This document shows positions 27,664 to 36,652 of a stretch of DNA of 38,755 bases, piece by piece. Origin of the DNA: Patescibacteria group bacterium (GTDB lineage: Bacteria > Patescibacteriota > Minisyncoccia > Moranbacterales > UBA11712); NCBI GenBank assembly GCA_030018805.1, contig JASEHL010000005.1:1-38755 (forward strand). The letters are read 5' to 3'. A model generated the notes under the pieces. The model did not search any database, was not told where the DNA came from, and was given only the letters and a program-made list of their open reading frames with translations. Each line of letters begins with the position of its first letter. The first letter of the stretch is position 1. The translations under genes and the position numbers were made by a program.

Positions 27664-27926
27664 GCAATGTGTTGCCCGCGCACGGGCGGGATTGGGGCAA
27701 GGGCAACTTTCCAATTTCAAAAACTTTTCCTGTTTCGCCTCCGCCTCCGCTTTCCAGCGAAGTTCAAACCTCGAAAATTTTTCGGAGTTTGAAACCAGCC
27801 GCAGGCTGGTGCGGAAGCCGAGCATAAAAGAAAATCAAAAATTCTTTTGAAAAAAAGTTTGAGCTTGGTTGTAAATTAGCACCATTGAAAAGAAAAATCC
27901 CCTTGAAGGGGATTTTCTTTTCAACG
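27664..27926 (-). repeat. island boundary repeat, copy 2 (inverted)
   Basis: Reverse complement shares several long blocks with 23203-23515, including a 34-nt identical block (27787-27820). Confidence 0.85.
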
Positions 27927-27927
27927 G

Positions 27928-27999
27928 AGCGGGTGAAGGGAGTCGAACCCTCGTCCTCAGGTTGGAAACCTGATGTAATAGCCGTTATACAACACCCGC
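27928..27999 (-). tRNA. tRNA-Gly(TCC)
   Basis: GCGGGTG/CACCCGC acceptor, TCAGG-TTTCCAA-CCTGA anticodon arm, U73. Confidence 0.92.
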
Positions 28000-28044
28000 T
28001 TGCATATATAATTTTCTAATTTTTTTCCGTTTTGTCTATATCTT

Positions 28045-28115
28045 TCGGGCTGCTGGGAATCGAACCCAGTCAACATGCTCCCAAAGCATGCGTACTACCG
28101 GTATACGACAGCCCG
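28045..28115 (-). tRNA. tRNA-Pro(TGG)
   Basis: CGGGCTG/CAGCCCG acceptor, CATGC-TTTGGGA-GCATG anticodon arm, CTGGG-TTCGATT-CCCAG T arm. Confidence 0.9.
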
Positions 28116-28286
28116 CCTGCTGCATTTTCTCCTTAGTTTGCAAATGCGTGTGAAGAATAAAGTATCAACGTGCAAATAAATAATTACTTTTTGAATAAGA
28201 AGAAAATGCGGCAGGCCCGATGCGAACCGTCCCACATCGAAAGATATGGGACGAAAATAAGATTCGGAGTTTGAAAACCATTCAGT

Positions 28287-28622
28287 TTATGCCGCTTCGC
28301 CTTGAGTTTCCGCGGGGGCGGACGACGCGGTTTTTTGCGAACGAACCGCTTCTTTGAGACGTTTTCCCGCCGTGAATTTCGGAGTGTTTACCGCCGGAAT
28401 AGTGATTCGTTCTTTCGTTTGCGGATTGATTCCTTCGCGCGAGTTGCGGTGTGTCACCTTGAAAGTTCCAAATCCGGCAATGGTCACTTTTCGATCCTCA
28501 TGAAGGGCGTCAGTTATAACATCAACCACGGTGTCAACGATCATTTCGACATCTTTCTTTGTTTGTCCGATTTTTTGCGAAACCATTTCAACTAAGATTT
28601 CTTTGTTTATATCTGTTGCCAT
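28287..28622 (-). CDS. HU-family DNA-binding protein
   Basis: VTIAGFGTFKVTHRNSREGINPQTKERITIPAVNTPKFTAGKRLKEAV. Confidence 0.95.
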   Translation of the reverse strand: MATDINKEILVEMVSQKIGQTKKDVEMIVDTVVDVITDALHEDRKVTIAGFGTFKVTHRNSREGINPQTKERITIPAVNTPKFTAGKRLKEAVRSQKTASSAPAETQGEAA

Positions 28623-28708
28623 AAAGCACCTCGCCTTCTAGGGTATATTTTTAGTTTACTTAAGCCTAAAAGTATTATAATGTCTTTCTGGGTTTTCGAC
28701 AAATTGTT

Positions 28709-28740
28709 TCACATGCTACGTGCCGCGCAACATGGAACAA
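28709..28740. repeat. degenerate period-7 tract downstream of rny
   Basis: Minus strand: ttccatg|ttgcgcg|gcacgta|gcatgtg. Confidence 0.65.
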
Positions 28741-28776
28741 ATCGAATACTTGTTGCGCGTTTCACGCCATTTGGTT

Positions 28777-30309
28777 TCATCTTGCCATTTCCATCACTCT
28801 TGTTTCACGGAGAACGTTTACCTTGATCTCACCCGGGTATTTTAGTTCCTGTTCAATTTTGTCGGCAATAGCGCGGGCAAGTTTCACCGCGCCGAGATCG
28901 TCAATTTGATCGGGCTTCACGAAAACACGAATTTCCCTTCCTGCCTGAATGGCATAAGATTTTTCCACTCCCTCAAAAGAAATCGCCACCTTTTCCAGGT
29001 CCTCAAGACGCTTAAGATAATCTTCCAAGGTGTCTTTTCTGGCTCCCGGACGCGAAGCAGAAAGAGCGTCTGCCGCTCCGATCAGCATTGCCTCGTTGCT
29101 TTCGAAAGGATAATCCTCATGGTGCGACTTCATTGCGTCAATTACTGCCTTTTCAACTCCGAATTTTTGAAGGATGTTTATTCCGATTTCGATGTGTGTT
29201 CCCTGGACTTCATGGTCGACCGCTTTTCCGATGTCATGAAGAAGTCCTGCTTTTTTTGCGATGCCCACATTCAGTCCAAGTTCCGCCGCAAGAGCCCCGG
29301 AGAGATGAGCCACTTCCAAAGAGTGCAGAAGGACGTTTTGACCATAACTTGTCCGGAAGCGCAGCCTTCCAATAAGCTGAATAAGCTTGGGATCAAGCCC
29401 GGCCACACCAACGTCATAGGCCGCCGCTTCGCCGGCTTCCTTGATTTTGTTGTTTACTTCGGTTTTGGCAAAATTGATTGCTTCCTCGATTCTGGTCGGA
29501 TGAATGCGTCCGTCCACAATCAGCTTTTCGAGCGCGAGGCGCGCGATTTCACGCCGCACCGGATTGAAACCGGAGATAACAATCGCTTCCGGCGTGTCAT
29601 CCACGATCACTTCGATTCCAGTTAGCCTTTCCAGCGTTTTTATATTTCTTCCTTCGCGGCCAATGATTCTTCCCTTGAGTTCATCCGACGGAATAGAAAC
29701 AGTCGAGGTCGTTGTTTCGGACGCATGACTTCCCGCGTATCTTTGCATGGCTTGGCTCATAATACTCTGTGCCTTTTTTTTCAATTCCTCATGGCCTTGC
29801 TGTTCCAGCTTCTTTATTTTCTGAGCCACTACCTCGCGGTTCTGCTCCTCCGCCAACTGCAAAAGAACTTTTTTCGCTTCCTCTTTTGACAGCCCGGCAA
29901 TTTTTTCCAATCGCTTCAGCTGTTCCTGGCGCGCGTTTTCCGTTTCTCTTTTTATCTTCTTGATTTCTTCGGCTTTTTTTATGAGCAAATCTCTTCCCCT
30001 TTCCAGCTCATCAAGTTTTTTGTCGAGCGTTTCCTCCCGGGACTCCAATCTTTTTTCGAGCCGAAAAATTTGCTCCTGTCTCTTCCTTTCTTCCTTTTTT
30101 GATTCCTCGAGAATTTCAACTGCTTTTTTCTTGGACGCTAAAAGACTCGCCTCGGCTTCAGCTTTGGCGTCTTCCATAATCCTATTTGCTTTTCCCTCTG
30201 CTGTTCCAAGTTGCTTCTTAGCAATTGATTGGCGGGCAAAATAACCCAAAACCGAACCAGCCGCTACGCTCAAAATTCCAATAAAAAGAAGTCCTATGCC
30301 TGTTCCCAT
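28777..30309 (-). CDS. rny: ribonuclease Y
   Basis: N-terminal TM, long coiled coil, KH domain (GRIIGREGRNIKTLERLTGIEVIVDDTP), HD domain (AKKAGLLHDIGKAVDHEVQGTH). Confidence 0.96.
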   Translation of the reverse strand: MGTGIGLLFIGILSVAAGSVLGYFARQSIAKKQLGTAEGKANRIMEDAKAEAEASLLASKKKAVEILEESKKEERKRQEQIFRLEKRLESREETLDKKLDELERGRDLLIKKAEEIKKIKRETENARQEQLKRLEKIAGLSKEEAKKVLLQLAEEQNREVVAQKIKKLEQQGHEELKKKAQSIMSQAMQRYAGSHASETTTSTVSIPSDELKGRIIGREGRNIKTLERLTGIEVIVDDTPEAIVISGFNPVRREIARLALEKLIVDGRIHPTRIEEAINFAKTEVNNKIKEAGEAAAYDVGVAGLDPKLIQLIGRLRFRTSYGQNVLLHSLEVAHLSGALAAELGLNVGIAKKAGLLHDIGKAVDHEVQGTHIEIGINILQKFGVEKAVIDAMKSHHEDYPFESNEAMLIGAADALSASRPGARKDTLEDYLKRLEDLEKVAISFEGVEKSYAIQAGREIRVFVKPDQIDDLGAVKLARAIADKIEQELKYPGEIKVNVLRETRVMEMAR

Positions 30310-30451
30310 GTTTTTTTTCTCTATTCAGTTGATAACATCTACTTGTCATTTGAAAAATTTTTATAATATTCTTCCGGCAATCTAAATTCTCCGCCGAAGG
30401 CTGATCCCAACCCAAGGCCGATGATTCCTTGACTCAAGCATCTGGCTGAAA

Positions 30452-30472
30452 AATTATAAATTCTAAATTCCA
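30452..30472. repeat. short period-7 tract in the rny/gpmI intergenic region
   Basis: aattata|aattcta|aattcca. Confidence 0.6.
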
Positions 30473-30512
30473 GCGAGTTACCAATGAATCCAATAAATAA
30501 TTACCAACTTGT

Positions 30513-30541
30513 ATGTTAGAACAACCGCGCTTTTTTGTCAA
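30513..30541 (-). promoter_or_regulatory. sigma70-like promoter, probably for rny
   Basis: Minus strand TTGACA-17 nt-TAACAT, divergent from gpmI. Confidence 0.7.
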
Positions 30542-30603
30542 AGACTTCAATTTTATGATAAAATTAGGTTACTAATCCAAATCTCATCACTCATTTATTT
30601 TTT

Positions 30604-32175
30604 ATGGTCAAGCCCACTTTCCTCGTTGTTCTCGATGGCTGGGGAGAAAATCCGAATTACGAAGGAAACGCCGTCGCCCAAGCCAGAACTCCTACCATCG
30701 ACAGGATTACCCGATGTTATCCCCAGGTACTTCTTCAGGCTTCCGGTATTTCAGTCGGTCTTCCCTGGGGGGAGATGGGAAATTCGGAAGTGGGGCATCT
30801 CACCCTGGGCGCGGGACGCGTTGCCTATCAAAATCTTCCACGAATAACGCTTGCGATCCAGGACGGTACGTTTTTTCAGAATGAGGCGCTTCTTGCCGCG
30901 GCCGAAAATGTCAAGAAAAACAAGAGCACTTTCCACATTATGGGATTGGCTTCAAACGGCGGAGTGCACAGCTCGCTTGACCACTTGTACGCTCTTTTGG
31001 AGTTTGCGAAAGACAACAGGCTGCCGAAAGTATTGCTTCACTTATTCACCGACGGTCGTGACGCTCCCCCCCGCTCGGGAGAAAAAATCGTCGAGGACAT
31101 AGAAATTCGATTGAGTGAATACGGATGCGGGAGAATTGCTTCGCTTTGCGGCCGCTATTTCGCGATGGACAGAAACGACAATTGGGATCGAACCGAAAAA
31201 GCTTTCAATTTGCTTGCTTTCGGCGAAGGAAAAAAAGAAAAAGACGCGCTTGAGGCAATCAAAAAATCATACAAATCGGGGATTACCGACGAGTTTGTCG
31301 AACCCATCCTGATTGAAGGGAAAAACGGAGAGATAGAGACTGTCGGAGAAAAAGATTCAGTGGTTTTTTTCAATTTTCGCGAAGACAGGGCAAGACAAAT
31401 CACAAAAGCTTTCGTTCTGCCAACCTTCTCTAAGTTCAAAAGAAAAAAATATTTCCCTGACCTGGAATTTGTCTCCATGACCCAATATGAAGAAGCTCTG
31501 CCCGTGAAAATCGTCTTTCCGCCGGTCGTTATCAACAATTGCCTCGGTGAAATTGTGAGCCGGGCCGGACTTCATCAGCTACGCATCGCGGAAACGGAGA
31601 AATATGCCCATGTCACCTACTTTTTCAACGGAGGAAATGAAGAACCCTTCAAGAATGAAGACCGAGTTCTGGTTCCGTCACAGATAATTTCTACTTATGA
31701 CAGAATACCGGAAATGAGCGCCGCCGCTATAACTGAAAAAGTGATCAAAGCGCTCGGAAAAGGGAAATATTCTTTTGTGCTCGTGAATTTTGCCAATCCC
31801 GATATGGTCGGCCATACGGGAAAAATCAAAGCTGCTATTTCGGCCGTTGAGTCTGTTGACAAATGCCTCGGAAAAATCATTCCCGAGATTCTCAAGTTCG
31901 GCGGAACAATTTTCATAACCGCTGACCATGGGAATGCGGAAGAACTCACCAACCAAAAAACCGAAGAAGCCGACACGGAGCACTCACTTTTCCCCGTTCC
32001 TCTTTGGTATATAACTCCGAAAAATAAGCGTGAAAAGTCGGAGTCGGAAATTTTGAAAGGAAAAACAAGCGTTCGGGGAATATTGAGCGATATTGCCCCA
32101 ACGATTCTTGCTTCCATGAACCTCGAAATCCCGCCGGAGATGACGGGACAAAACTTGATAGAGATATTGAAATAA
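30604..32175 (+). CDS. gpmI: 2,3-bisphosphoglycerate-independent phosphoglycerate mutase
   Basis: LVVLDGWGENPNYEGNAVAQA, GNSEVGHLTLGAGR, HLFTDGRDAPP, NFANPDMVGHTG, ITADHGNAE. Confidence 0.96.
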   Translation: MVKPTFLVVLDGWGENPNYEGNAVAQARTPTIDRITRCYPQVLLQASGISVGLPWGEMGNSEVGHLTLGAGRVAYQNLPRITLAIQDGTFFQNEALLAAAENVKKNKSTFHIMGLASNGGVHSSLDHLYALLEFAKDNRLPKVLLHLFTDGRDAPPRSGEKIVEDIEIRLSEYGCGRIASLCGRYFAMDRNDNWDRTEKAFNLLAFGEGKKEKDALEAIKKSYKSGITDEFVEPILIEGKNGEIETVGEKDSVVFFNFREDRARQITKAFVLPTFSKFKRKKYFPDLEFVSMTQYEEALPVKIVFPPVVINNCLGEIVSRAGLHQLRIAETEKYAHVTYFFNGGNEEPFKNEDRVLVPSQIISTYDRIPEMSAAAITEKVIKALGKGKYSFVLVNFANPDMVGHTGKIKAAISAVESVDKCLGKIIPEILKFGGTIFITADHGNAEELTNQKTEEADTEHSLFPVPLWYITPKNKREKSESEILKGKTSVRGILSDIAPTILASMNLEIPPEMTGQNLIEILK

Positions 32176-32180
32176 GCTTT

Positions 32181-32933
32181 CTATTCAACAAAAAGAAAAC
32201 TTGCCATTACTGCTATTCCAAGAATAATCGCGAATAGCTGCCCGATTGAGGCGGCTATTTTCGTTTCGTGCTTGAGTTCGGGAATGAGATCTGACCCGGC
32301 GATATAGAGAAAACCCCCGGCCGTTACCGGAAGCAGGAACACAGTGAAGTTTGAGGCGTAGTCGCCGACCAAAAGAGCGATTGCAACTCCGGCGAAAGCA
32401 ATCAGGGCGGAAAAGAAATTTACCGCAATCGCTTTTTTTGTCGTATAACCGCTGTGAACGAGAACCGCAAAATTCCCAATCTCTTGCGGAATTTCATGAA
32501 GAAGAATGGCGATAGTTGTCGCGAAACCCAGCGGAAGGCTCACCAGATAACTTGCTCCGATCAGCATGCCGTCAATGAAATTGTGGACGATATTCCCGAA
32601 AATATTCACGGACGCAATCGGACTCGCGTGTTCGTCACACTCGGCAATGTGGCAATGTCGCCAGCGAACGAATTTTTCCAAGCCAAAAAAAATCAAAATC
32701 CCGAAGAGAATAAAAAGAGAAGCTGTCGCTTTGGAATGTATTTTATCGAATGTCTCCGGAATAAGATGGATCAGCGCATCGCCGAACAAAGCCCCGACGG
32801 CGAAACTCACCAAAAATAAAACCGTTTTTTTCAACTTTTTTTCCTCGAAAGAAAGCGTAAAAACGCCAATCAAAGAAACCAGACTGACAACAAAAACACT
32901 CGCAAGACTGTAAAACCAAATGCCCATATTCAA
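32181..32933 (-). CDS. ZIP-family metal transporter
   Basis: HNFIDGMLIGASYLVSLPLGFATTIAILLHEIPQEIGNFAVLVHSGYTTKKA. Confidence 0.93.
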   Translation of the reverse strand: MNMGIWFYSLASVFVVSLVSLIGVFTLSFEEKKLKKTVLFLVSFAVGALFGDALIHLIPETFDKIHSKATASLFILFGILIFFGLEKFVRWRHCHIAECDEHASPIASVNIFGNIVHNFIDGMLIGASYLVSLPLGFATTIAILLHEIPQEIGNFAVLVHSGYTTKKAIAVNFFSALIAFAGVAIALLVGDYASNFTVFLLPVTAGGFLYIAGSDLIPELKHETKIAASIGQLFAIILGIAVMASFLFVE

Positions 32934-33655
32934 AAATTATTCAATATAAAGTTATATTCCTCCTTCCGTTCCGGATGACAGGCGATTTCCGTTTTTCCTT
33001 CCGGAAGATCCATCAAAAATTCTTCAAAATTTGCTATCCAGTCTAGAACCGCAAAATAATCGGAAGAAGAAAGCTTGGAGCGAAAGAATTTTCTCTTGTT
33101 CAGCCAACGCATTTTTTTCAAGATAAAATATACGCTATTCCGTTCTCCCAATAAACCTTTCTTGCCAAAACGGATAAAGGCGATATCATATTGTTTTGCC
33201 AGTTCAAGCGCGATTCTGAAATAGATCGGAAAATAGTGAGTGTGCTCGTGCGAGCTTATCCCGTCCGGCGTCCGGCCGAAAAATTTTCGGAATTTTTCGA
33301 TCTGCTTATTCCATTCCCGTTTGACTTCCGCTGCTCCGCTTCTGGGATGAACTGGCACCGGCCAATCGCCCCAAAGATAATTTACCAAAAAAACAATTCC
33401 TTGCCGCAATGTGTTGTCCCGCAACAGATTCCTTCGTCTCTTCTGCCAAACCAGCTCAAAATGAATATCCAACTTCACGCCCGTAGCCAAAATTTCTTCG
33501 ATCTCCTTCTCGTCGAAGTCGCCTTCGATCATCACCGAAACCCGGTCGAATTTTCCCGCTTTCGCGAGACGCAAAATATTCCTGTTCGCCAGCTCGCTCT
33601 TCCCAAAATCATCCGCGGAGATTATTATTTTATTTCTTATTTTTTCGTCCAGCAT
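32930..33655 (-). CDS. YdjC/ChbG-like carbohydrate deacetylase
   Basis: IIISADDFGKSELANRNIL, KLDIHFEL, GISSHEHTHYFPIY, IACHPE. Confidence 0.88.
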   Translation of the reverse strand: MLDEKIRNKIIISADDFGKSELANRNILRLAKAGKFDRVSVMIEGDFDEKEIEEILATGVKLDIHFELVWQKRRRNLLRDNTLRQGIVFLVNYLWGDWPVPVHPRSGAAEVKREWNKQIEKFRKFFGRTPDGISSHEHTHYFPIYFRIALELAKQYDIAFIRFGKKGLLGERNSVYFILKKMRWLNKRKFFRSKLSSSDYFAVLDWIANFEEFLMDLPEGKTEIACHPERKEEYNFILNNF

Positions 33656-33691
33656 ATTTTGAATAAAAAGTCATCGCAAAGCGATTCCTAA

Positions 33692-33726
33692 ATTTTGAAT
33701 TTTGATTTTTGCATTTTGAATTATCT
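33692..33726. repeat. period-7 tract
   Basis: attttga|attttga|tttttgc|attttga|attatct. Confidence 0.85.
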
Positions 33727-33729
33727 ATG

Positions 33730-33813
33730 TGCCCGGGGTGGGGATCGAACCCACACGAGCTTGCGCTCACCAGATTTTAAGTCTGGCCTGGCTACCAGTT
33801 ACAGCACCCGGGC
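33730..33813 (-). tRNA. tRNA-Leu(TAA)
   Basis: GCCCGGG/CCCGGGC acceptor, CCAGA-CTTAAAA-TCTGG anticodon arm, long variable arm. Confidence 0.92.
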
Positions 33814-33826
33814 AAAGATAAATTTT

Positions 33827-33900
33827 AGGCCGCGACCGGAATCGAACCGGAGTACGGGGATTTGTCCCGCTACGCGGGATCTCGCGCAGCGAGACAGTCC
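33827..33900 (-). pseudogene. tRNA 3'-half remnant (tRNA-Cys-like) fused to a two-hairpin element core
   Basis: 3' half ACAAATCCCCGTACTCCGGTTCGATTCCGGTCGCGGCC with no matching 5' acceptor; paired hairpins GTCCCGC(tac)GCGGGA TCTCGC(gca)GCGAGA at 33864-33896. Confidence 0.7.
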
Positions 33901-33923
33901 TCTTGTCCTGCATTTCCTTTAAT

Positions 33924-33994
33924 AGGCCTGGACCGGAATTGAACCGGTGTACAGGGTTTTGCAGACCCTTGCCTAACCGTTCGGCCACCAGGCC
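33924..33994 (-). tRNA. tRNA-Cys(GCA)
   Basis: GGCCTGG/CCAGGCC acceptor, GGGTC-TGCAAAA-CCCTG anticodon arm, U73. Confidence 0.9.
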
Positions 33995-34046
33995 ATCTGC
34001 TATAAAAACTAACACCAAAAAATTCTGCGGTCAACGTAAGGCAGAA

Positions 34047-34688
34047 TCAAAATAATACCGACTGTTTGTTTTCCTCAACAATAATTTTCTCTTCAATTGT
34101 TTTTAGCGGCGTATCTTTTTCTCCGTCTATCGCCTCGATCACTTTCGGGATTTTTTTGAAATCATTTTTCAAAGTTTCGCGAAGGCTGCCTTGATAGAGA
34201 GCAGCCGCGGGGTGATAGAGAGCGTAGAAAATTTGCCGGCCCATTTTTGGAATCTCACGCCGCAGAACTTTTCCGTGGATTTGAGAAATTTTTTGATTGG
34301 GAAGAAATCTTTCCATCGCGTGCCGGCCCAGCGTCACGATGAGTTTCGGCTTGATGAAATTTATCTGATCGATCATCCACGGCCAGCAAGACTCGACTTC
34401 CTCGGGAAGCGGATCCCGATTTCCCGGTGGGCGGCATTTGAGGACATTTCCAATGAAGACGTCTTCCCTTTTTTTTCCAATGAGCGAGAGCATTTCTTCC
34501 AGAAATTTTCCAGCCGTTCCCACGAACGGCCTTCCCTGTTTATCCTCGTTTTCTCCAGGTCCTTCGCCGATAAACATGATTTCGGTGTTCACATTTCCCT
34601 CGCCCGGAACAACTTGAGTGCAGGTGTCCCGCAGATGGCATTTCCGGCAATTTTTTATATTTTCTTCAAGATTTTTGTATGTGGGCAT
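34047..34688 (-). CDS. uracil-DNA glycosylase, family 4/5 (Fe-S type)
   Basis: CRKCHLRDTCTQVVPGEGNVNTEIMFIGEGPGENEDKQGRPFVGTAGKFLEEML, VLKCRPPGNRDP, YALYHPAAALY. Confidence 0.94.
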   Translation of the reverse strand: MPTYKNLEENIKNCRKCHLRDTCTQVVPGEGNVNTEIMFIGEGPGENEDKQGRPFVGTAGKFLEEMLSLIGKKREDVFIGNVLKCRPPGNRDPLPEEVESCWPWMIDQINFIKPKLIVTLGRHAMERFLPNQKISQIHGKVLRREIPKMGRQIFYALYHPAAALYQGSLRETLKNDFKKIPKVIEAIDGEKDTPLKTIEEKIIVEENKQSVLF

Positions 34689-34741
34689 GAAAAAATCGCA
34701 GCTAGACGAGAATCGATTGATTTTGGCTAACACGCGAAAAA

Positions 34742-35329
34742 CTATTTGATAATTTTATCCACCACTCCATACTCCTTGGCCTCTTCCGCGCTCATGAAAT
34801 AGTCGCGGTCGGTGTCCTTTTCGATTTTGGCGTGCGGCTGTCCGGTGTGCTTGGCGATAATTTTATTCACTCGCTCCTTTATCTTGAGTATATGTTTGGC
34901 GTGGATGGCGACATCGGCCGCTTGCCCGGTCGCGCCGCCCATCACTTGATGGAGAAGAATTTCGCTGTTCGGAAGACATAGTCTTTTTCCTTTCGCGCCG
35001 GCGGTGAGAAGAAGCGCCCCGGCCGAAGCGGCCAGTCCCACGCAGATTGTCGAGACATCGGCTTTCGCGTATTGCATCGTGTCGTATATGGCGAGCGCCG
35101 AACTCACGGACCCTCCGGGCGAGTTGATATAAAGCCGGATATCCTCTTTCGAATTTTGGCTGTCCAGGAAGAGCAGCTGGGCAATGATGGCGCTGGCTGT
35201 GTGGTCGTCAATCGGCCCGCCGAGAAAAATTATTCTCTCCTTGAGAAGCCGCGAATAAATGTCATACGCCCGCTCGCCATAAGCGGTTTTTTCAATGACG
35301 GTGGGGATGAGAAGTTGGTTTTTAATCAT
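34742..35329 (-). CDS. clpP: ATP-dependent Clp protease proteolytic subunit
   Basis: [77 protein letters not shown]. Confidence 0.97.
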   Translation of the reverse strand: MIKNQLLIPTVIEKTAYGERAYDIYSRLLKERIIFLGGPIDDHTASAIIAQLLFLDSQNSKEDIRLYINSPGGSVSSALAIYDTMQYAKADVSTICVGLAASAGALLLTAGAKGKRLCLPNSEILLHQVMGGATGQAADVAIHAKHILKIKERVNKIIAKHTGQPHAKIEKDTDRDYFMSAEEAKEYGVVDKIIK

Positions 35330-35340
35330 ATATATTTTTC

Positions 35341-35377
35341 AACATTCAATGTTAGGGAGACCCTGACATTGAATGTT
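35341..35377 (-). promoter_or_regulatory. 17-bp hairpin between tig and clpP
   Basis: AACATTCAATGTTAGGG-aga-CCCTGACATTGAATGTT, directly abutting the tig stop codon. Confidence 0.8.
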
Positions 35378-36652
35378 TTATAAATTTTCCAAAAAATTAA
35401 ACACTTTTTCGTTTGTGAGGACGCTTTTCGCGTAGTTATACAGCTTTTCCATATCCACATTCTTTTTCATATCGCCTTGGCTTTTGAAATAAGCGAGCGT
35501 TTTGTTTATTTGCTCTTCGATTTCTTTGCTTTCGGGACTGATATTTTCAAGCCAGGCGATTTCTTGAAGGGCAAGAGTCGCTTTGATTCTTTTTTCGGCC
35601 GACTCCGTCCAGTCTTTTCTGATCTCACCCCGTGTTTTTTTGATGTTCTCAAGATATTGGTCGAGTGACATTCCCATTCCCGAGATGTTCTGCTCGAATT
35701 CGGCTATCATTTTGTCGAGTTCCGCGAAAACGAGAACGTCGGGTATTTCCAGCGCGCATTCCCTTGTGATTTTTTCAATCACTTCGTTTTGCCACTTCGT
35801 TTCGTTTTTCTTTTTCCGCTCCATTTCGAGTCCCCCTTTTATATTACCCCGAAGCTTCTCAAGACTTTCAAAATTTCCCAAGCTCTTTGCGAACTCGTCG
35901 TTCAAAGCCGGAAGTTCTTTTTTCTGCACGAGATTCATTTTCACCTTGAAGCGGGCCTGTTTTCCTGCCAGTTCCTTTTTGTGGTAGTCTTTCGGGAAGT
36001 CAAGGTCGAATTCTTTTTCTTCTTTTTCCTTCATTCCAACGAGGTTTTCTTCAAAGCCGGGAATAAAATAGCTCTCACCGATAGTGAGCGGATGATTCTG
36101 GCTTTTTCCGCCCGCGATTTCTTTTCCGCCGACGAGAACATCGAAATCAATTTCCGCGTGATCCCCTTTTTTTGCTTCTCGTGAAACAGTAATCAATTTC
36201 GCCCGGCTTTTTCGCAAAATTTCAAGTTCCTTTTGAATTTCCTCGGGCTTTATTTCGTCCACTTTCGCCTTTGCGACAGATCGGACAAGTTTGCGATAAT
36301 TTCCAAGAGTGATTTTGGGCATTACGGCGACGACTGCTTTGTATTCCAAATCATTTCCCGGGGCGATTTTGGTGATGGTGATTTGCGGTTCTCCGACGGA
36401 CTCAATTTTGTTTTTCACGATTGAGTCAACGAAAGATTTTTTGATTGCGATTTGAGCGGCATGAGCCAGAACTTTTTCGGACCCGATTTTTTGTTCCACG
36501 ATTTTCCGCGGCGCTTTTCCGGGGCGAAAACCGGCAATTTTCAGATCTTTTCCGAGTTCTTCGGCGGCCATATCCAAGAATTTTTCCACTTCCGAAGCCG
36601 GAACGGAAATTTTTATCTCAAGTTGAGATTTGGGAAGTTTACGAATAATCAT
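35378..36652 (-). CDS. tig: trigger factor
   Basis: N-terminal IAGFRPGKAPRKIVEQKIG, FKBP-type GDHAEIDFDVLVGGKEIAGG, C-terminal helical domain. Confidence 0.93.
   Translation of the reverse strand: MIIRKLPKSQLEIKISVPASEVEKFLDMAAEELGKDLKIAGFRPGKAPRKIVEQKIGSEKVLAHAAQIAIKKSFVDSIVKNKIESVGEPQITITKIAPGNDLEYKAVVAVMPKITLGNYRKLVRSVAKAKVDEIKPEEIQKELEILRKSRAKLITVSREAKKGDHAEIDFDVLVGGKEIAGGKSQNHPLTIGESYFIPGFEENLVGMKEKEEKEFDLDFPKDYHKKELAGKQARFKVKMNLVQKKELPALNDEFAKSLGNFESLEKLRGNIKGGLEMERKKKNETKWQNEVIEKITRECALEIPDVLVFAELDKMIAEFEQNISGMGMSLDQYLENIKKTRGEIRKDWTESAEKRIKATLALQEIAWLENISPESKEIEEQINKTLAYFKSQGDMKKNVDMEKLYNYAKSVLTNEKVFNFLENL

Noticed and set aside
28302-29625. Plus-strand ORFs opposite HU and rny
   Set aside because: Antisense shadows of well-supported genes, no recognisable domain or start signals.
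33695-34018. ORFs 33695-33922 (+) and 33767-34018 (-)
   Set aside because: They read through tRNA-Leu, the tRNA remnant and tRNA-Cys (GGDRTHTSLRSPDFKSG-type peptides are tRNA-derived).
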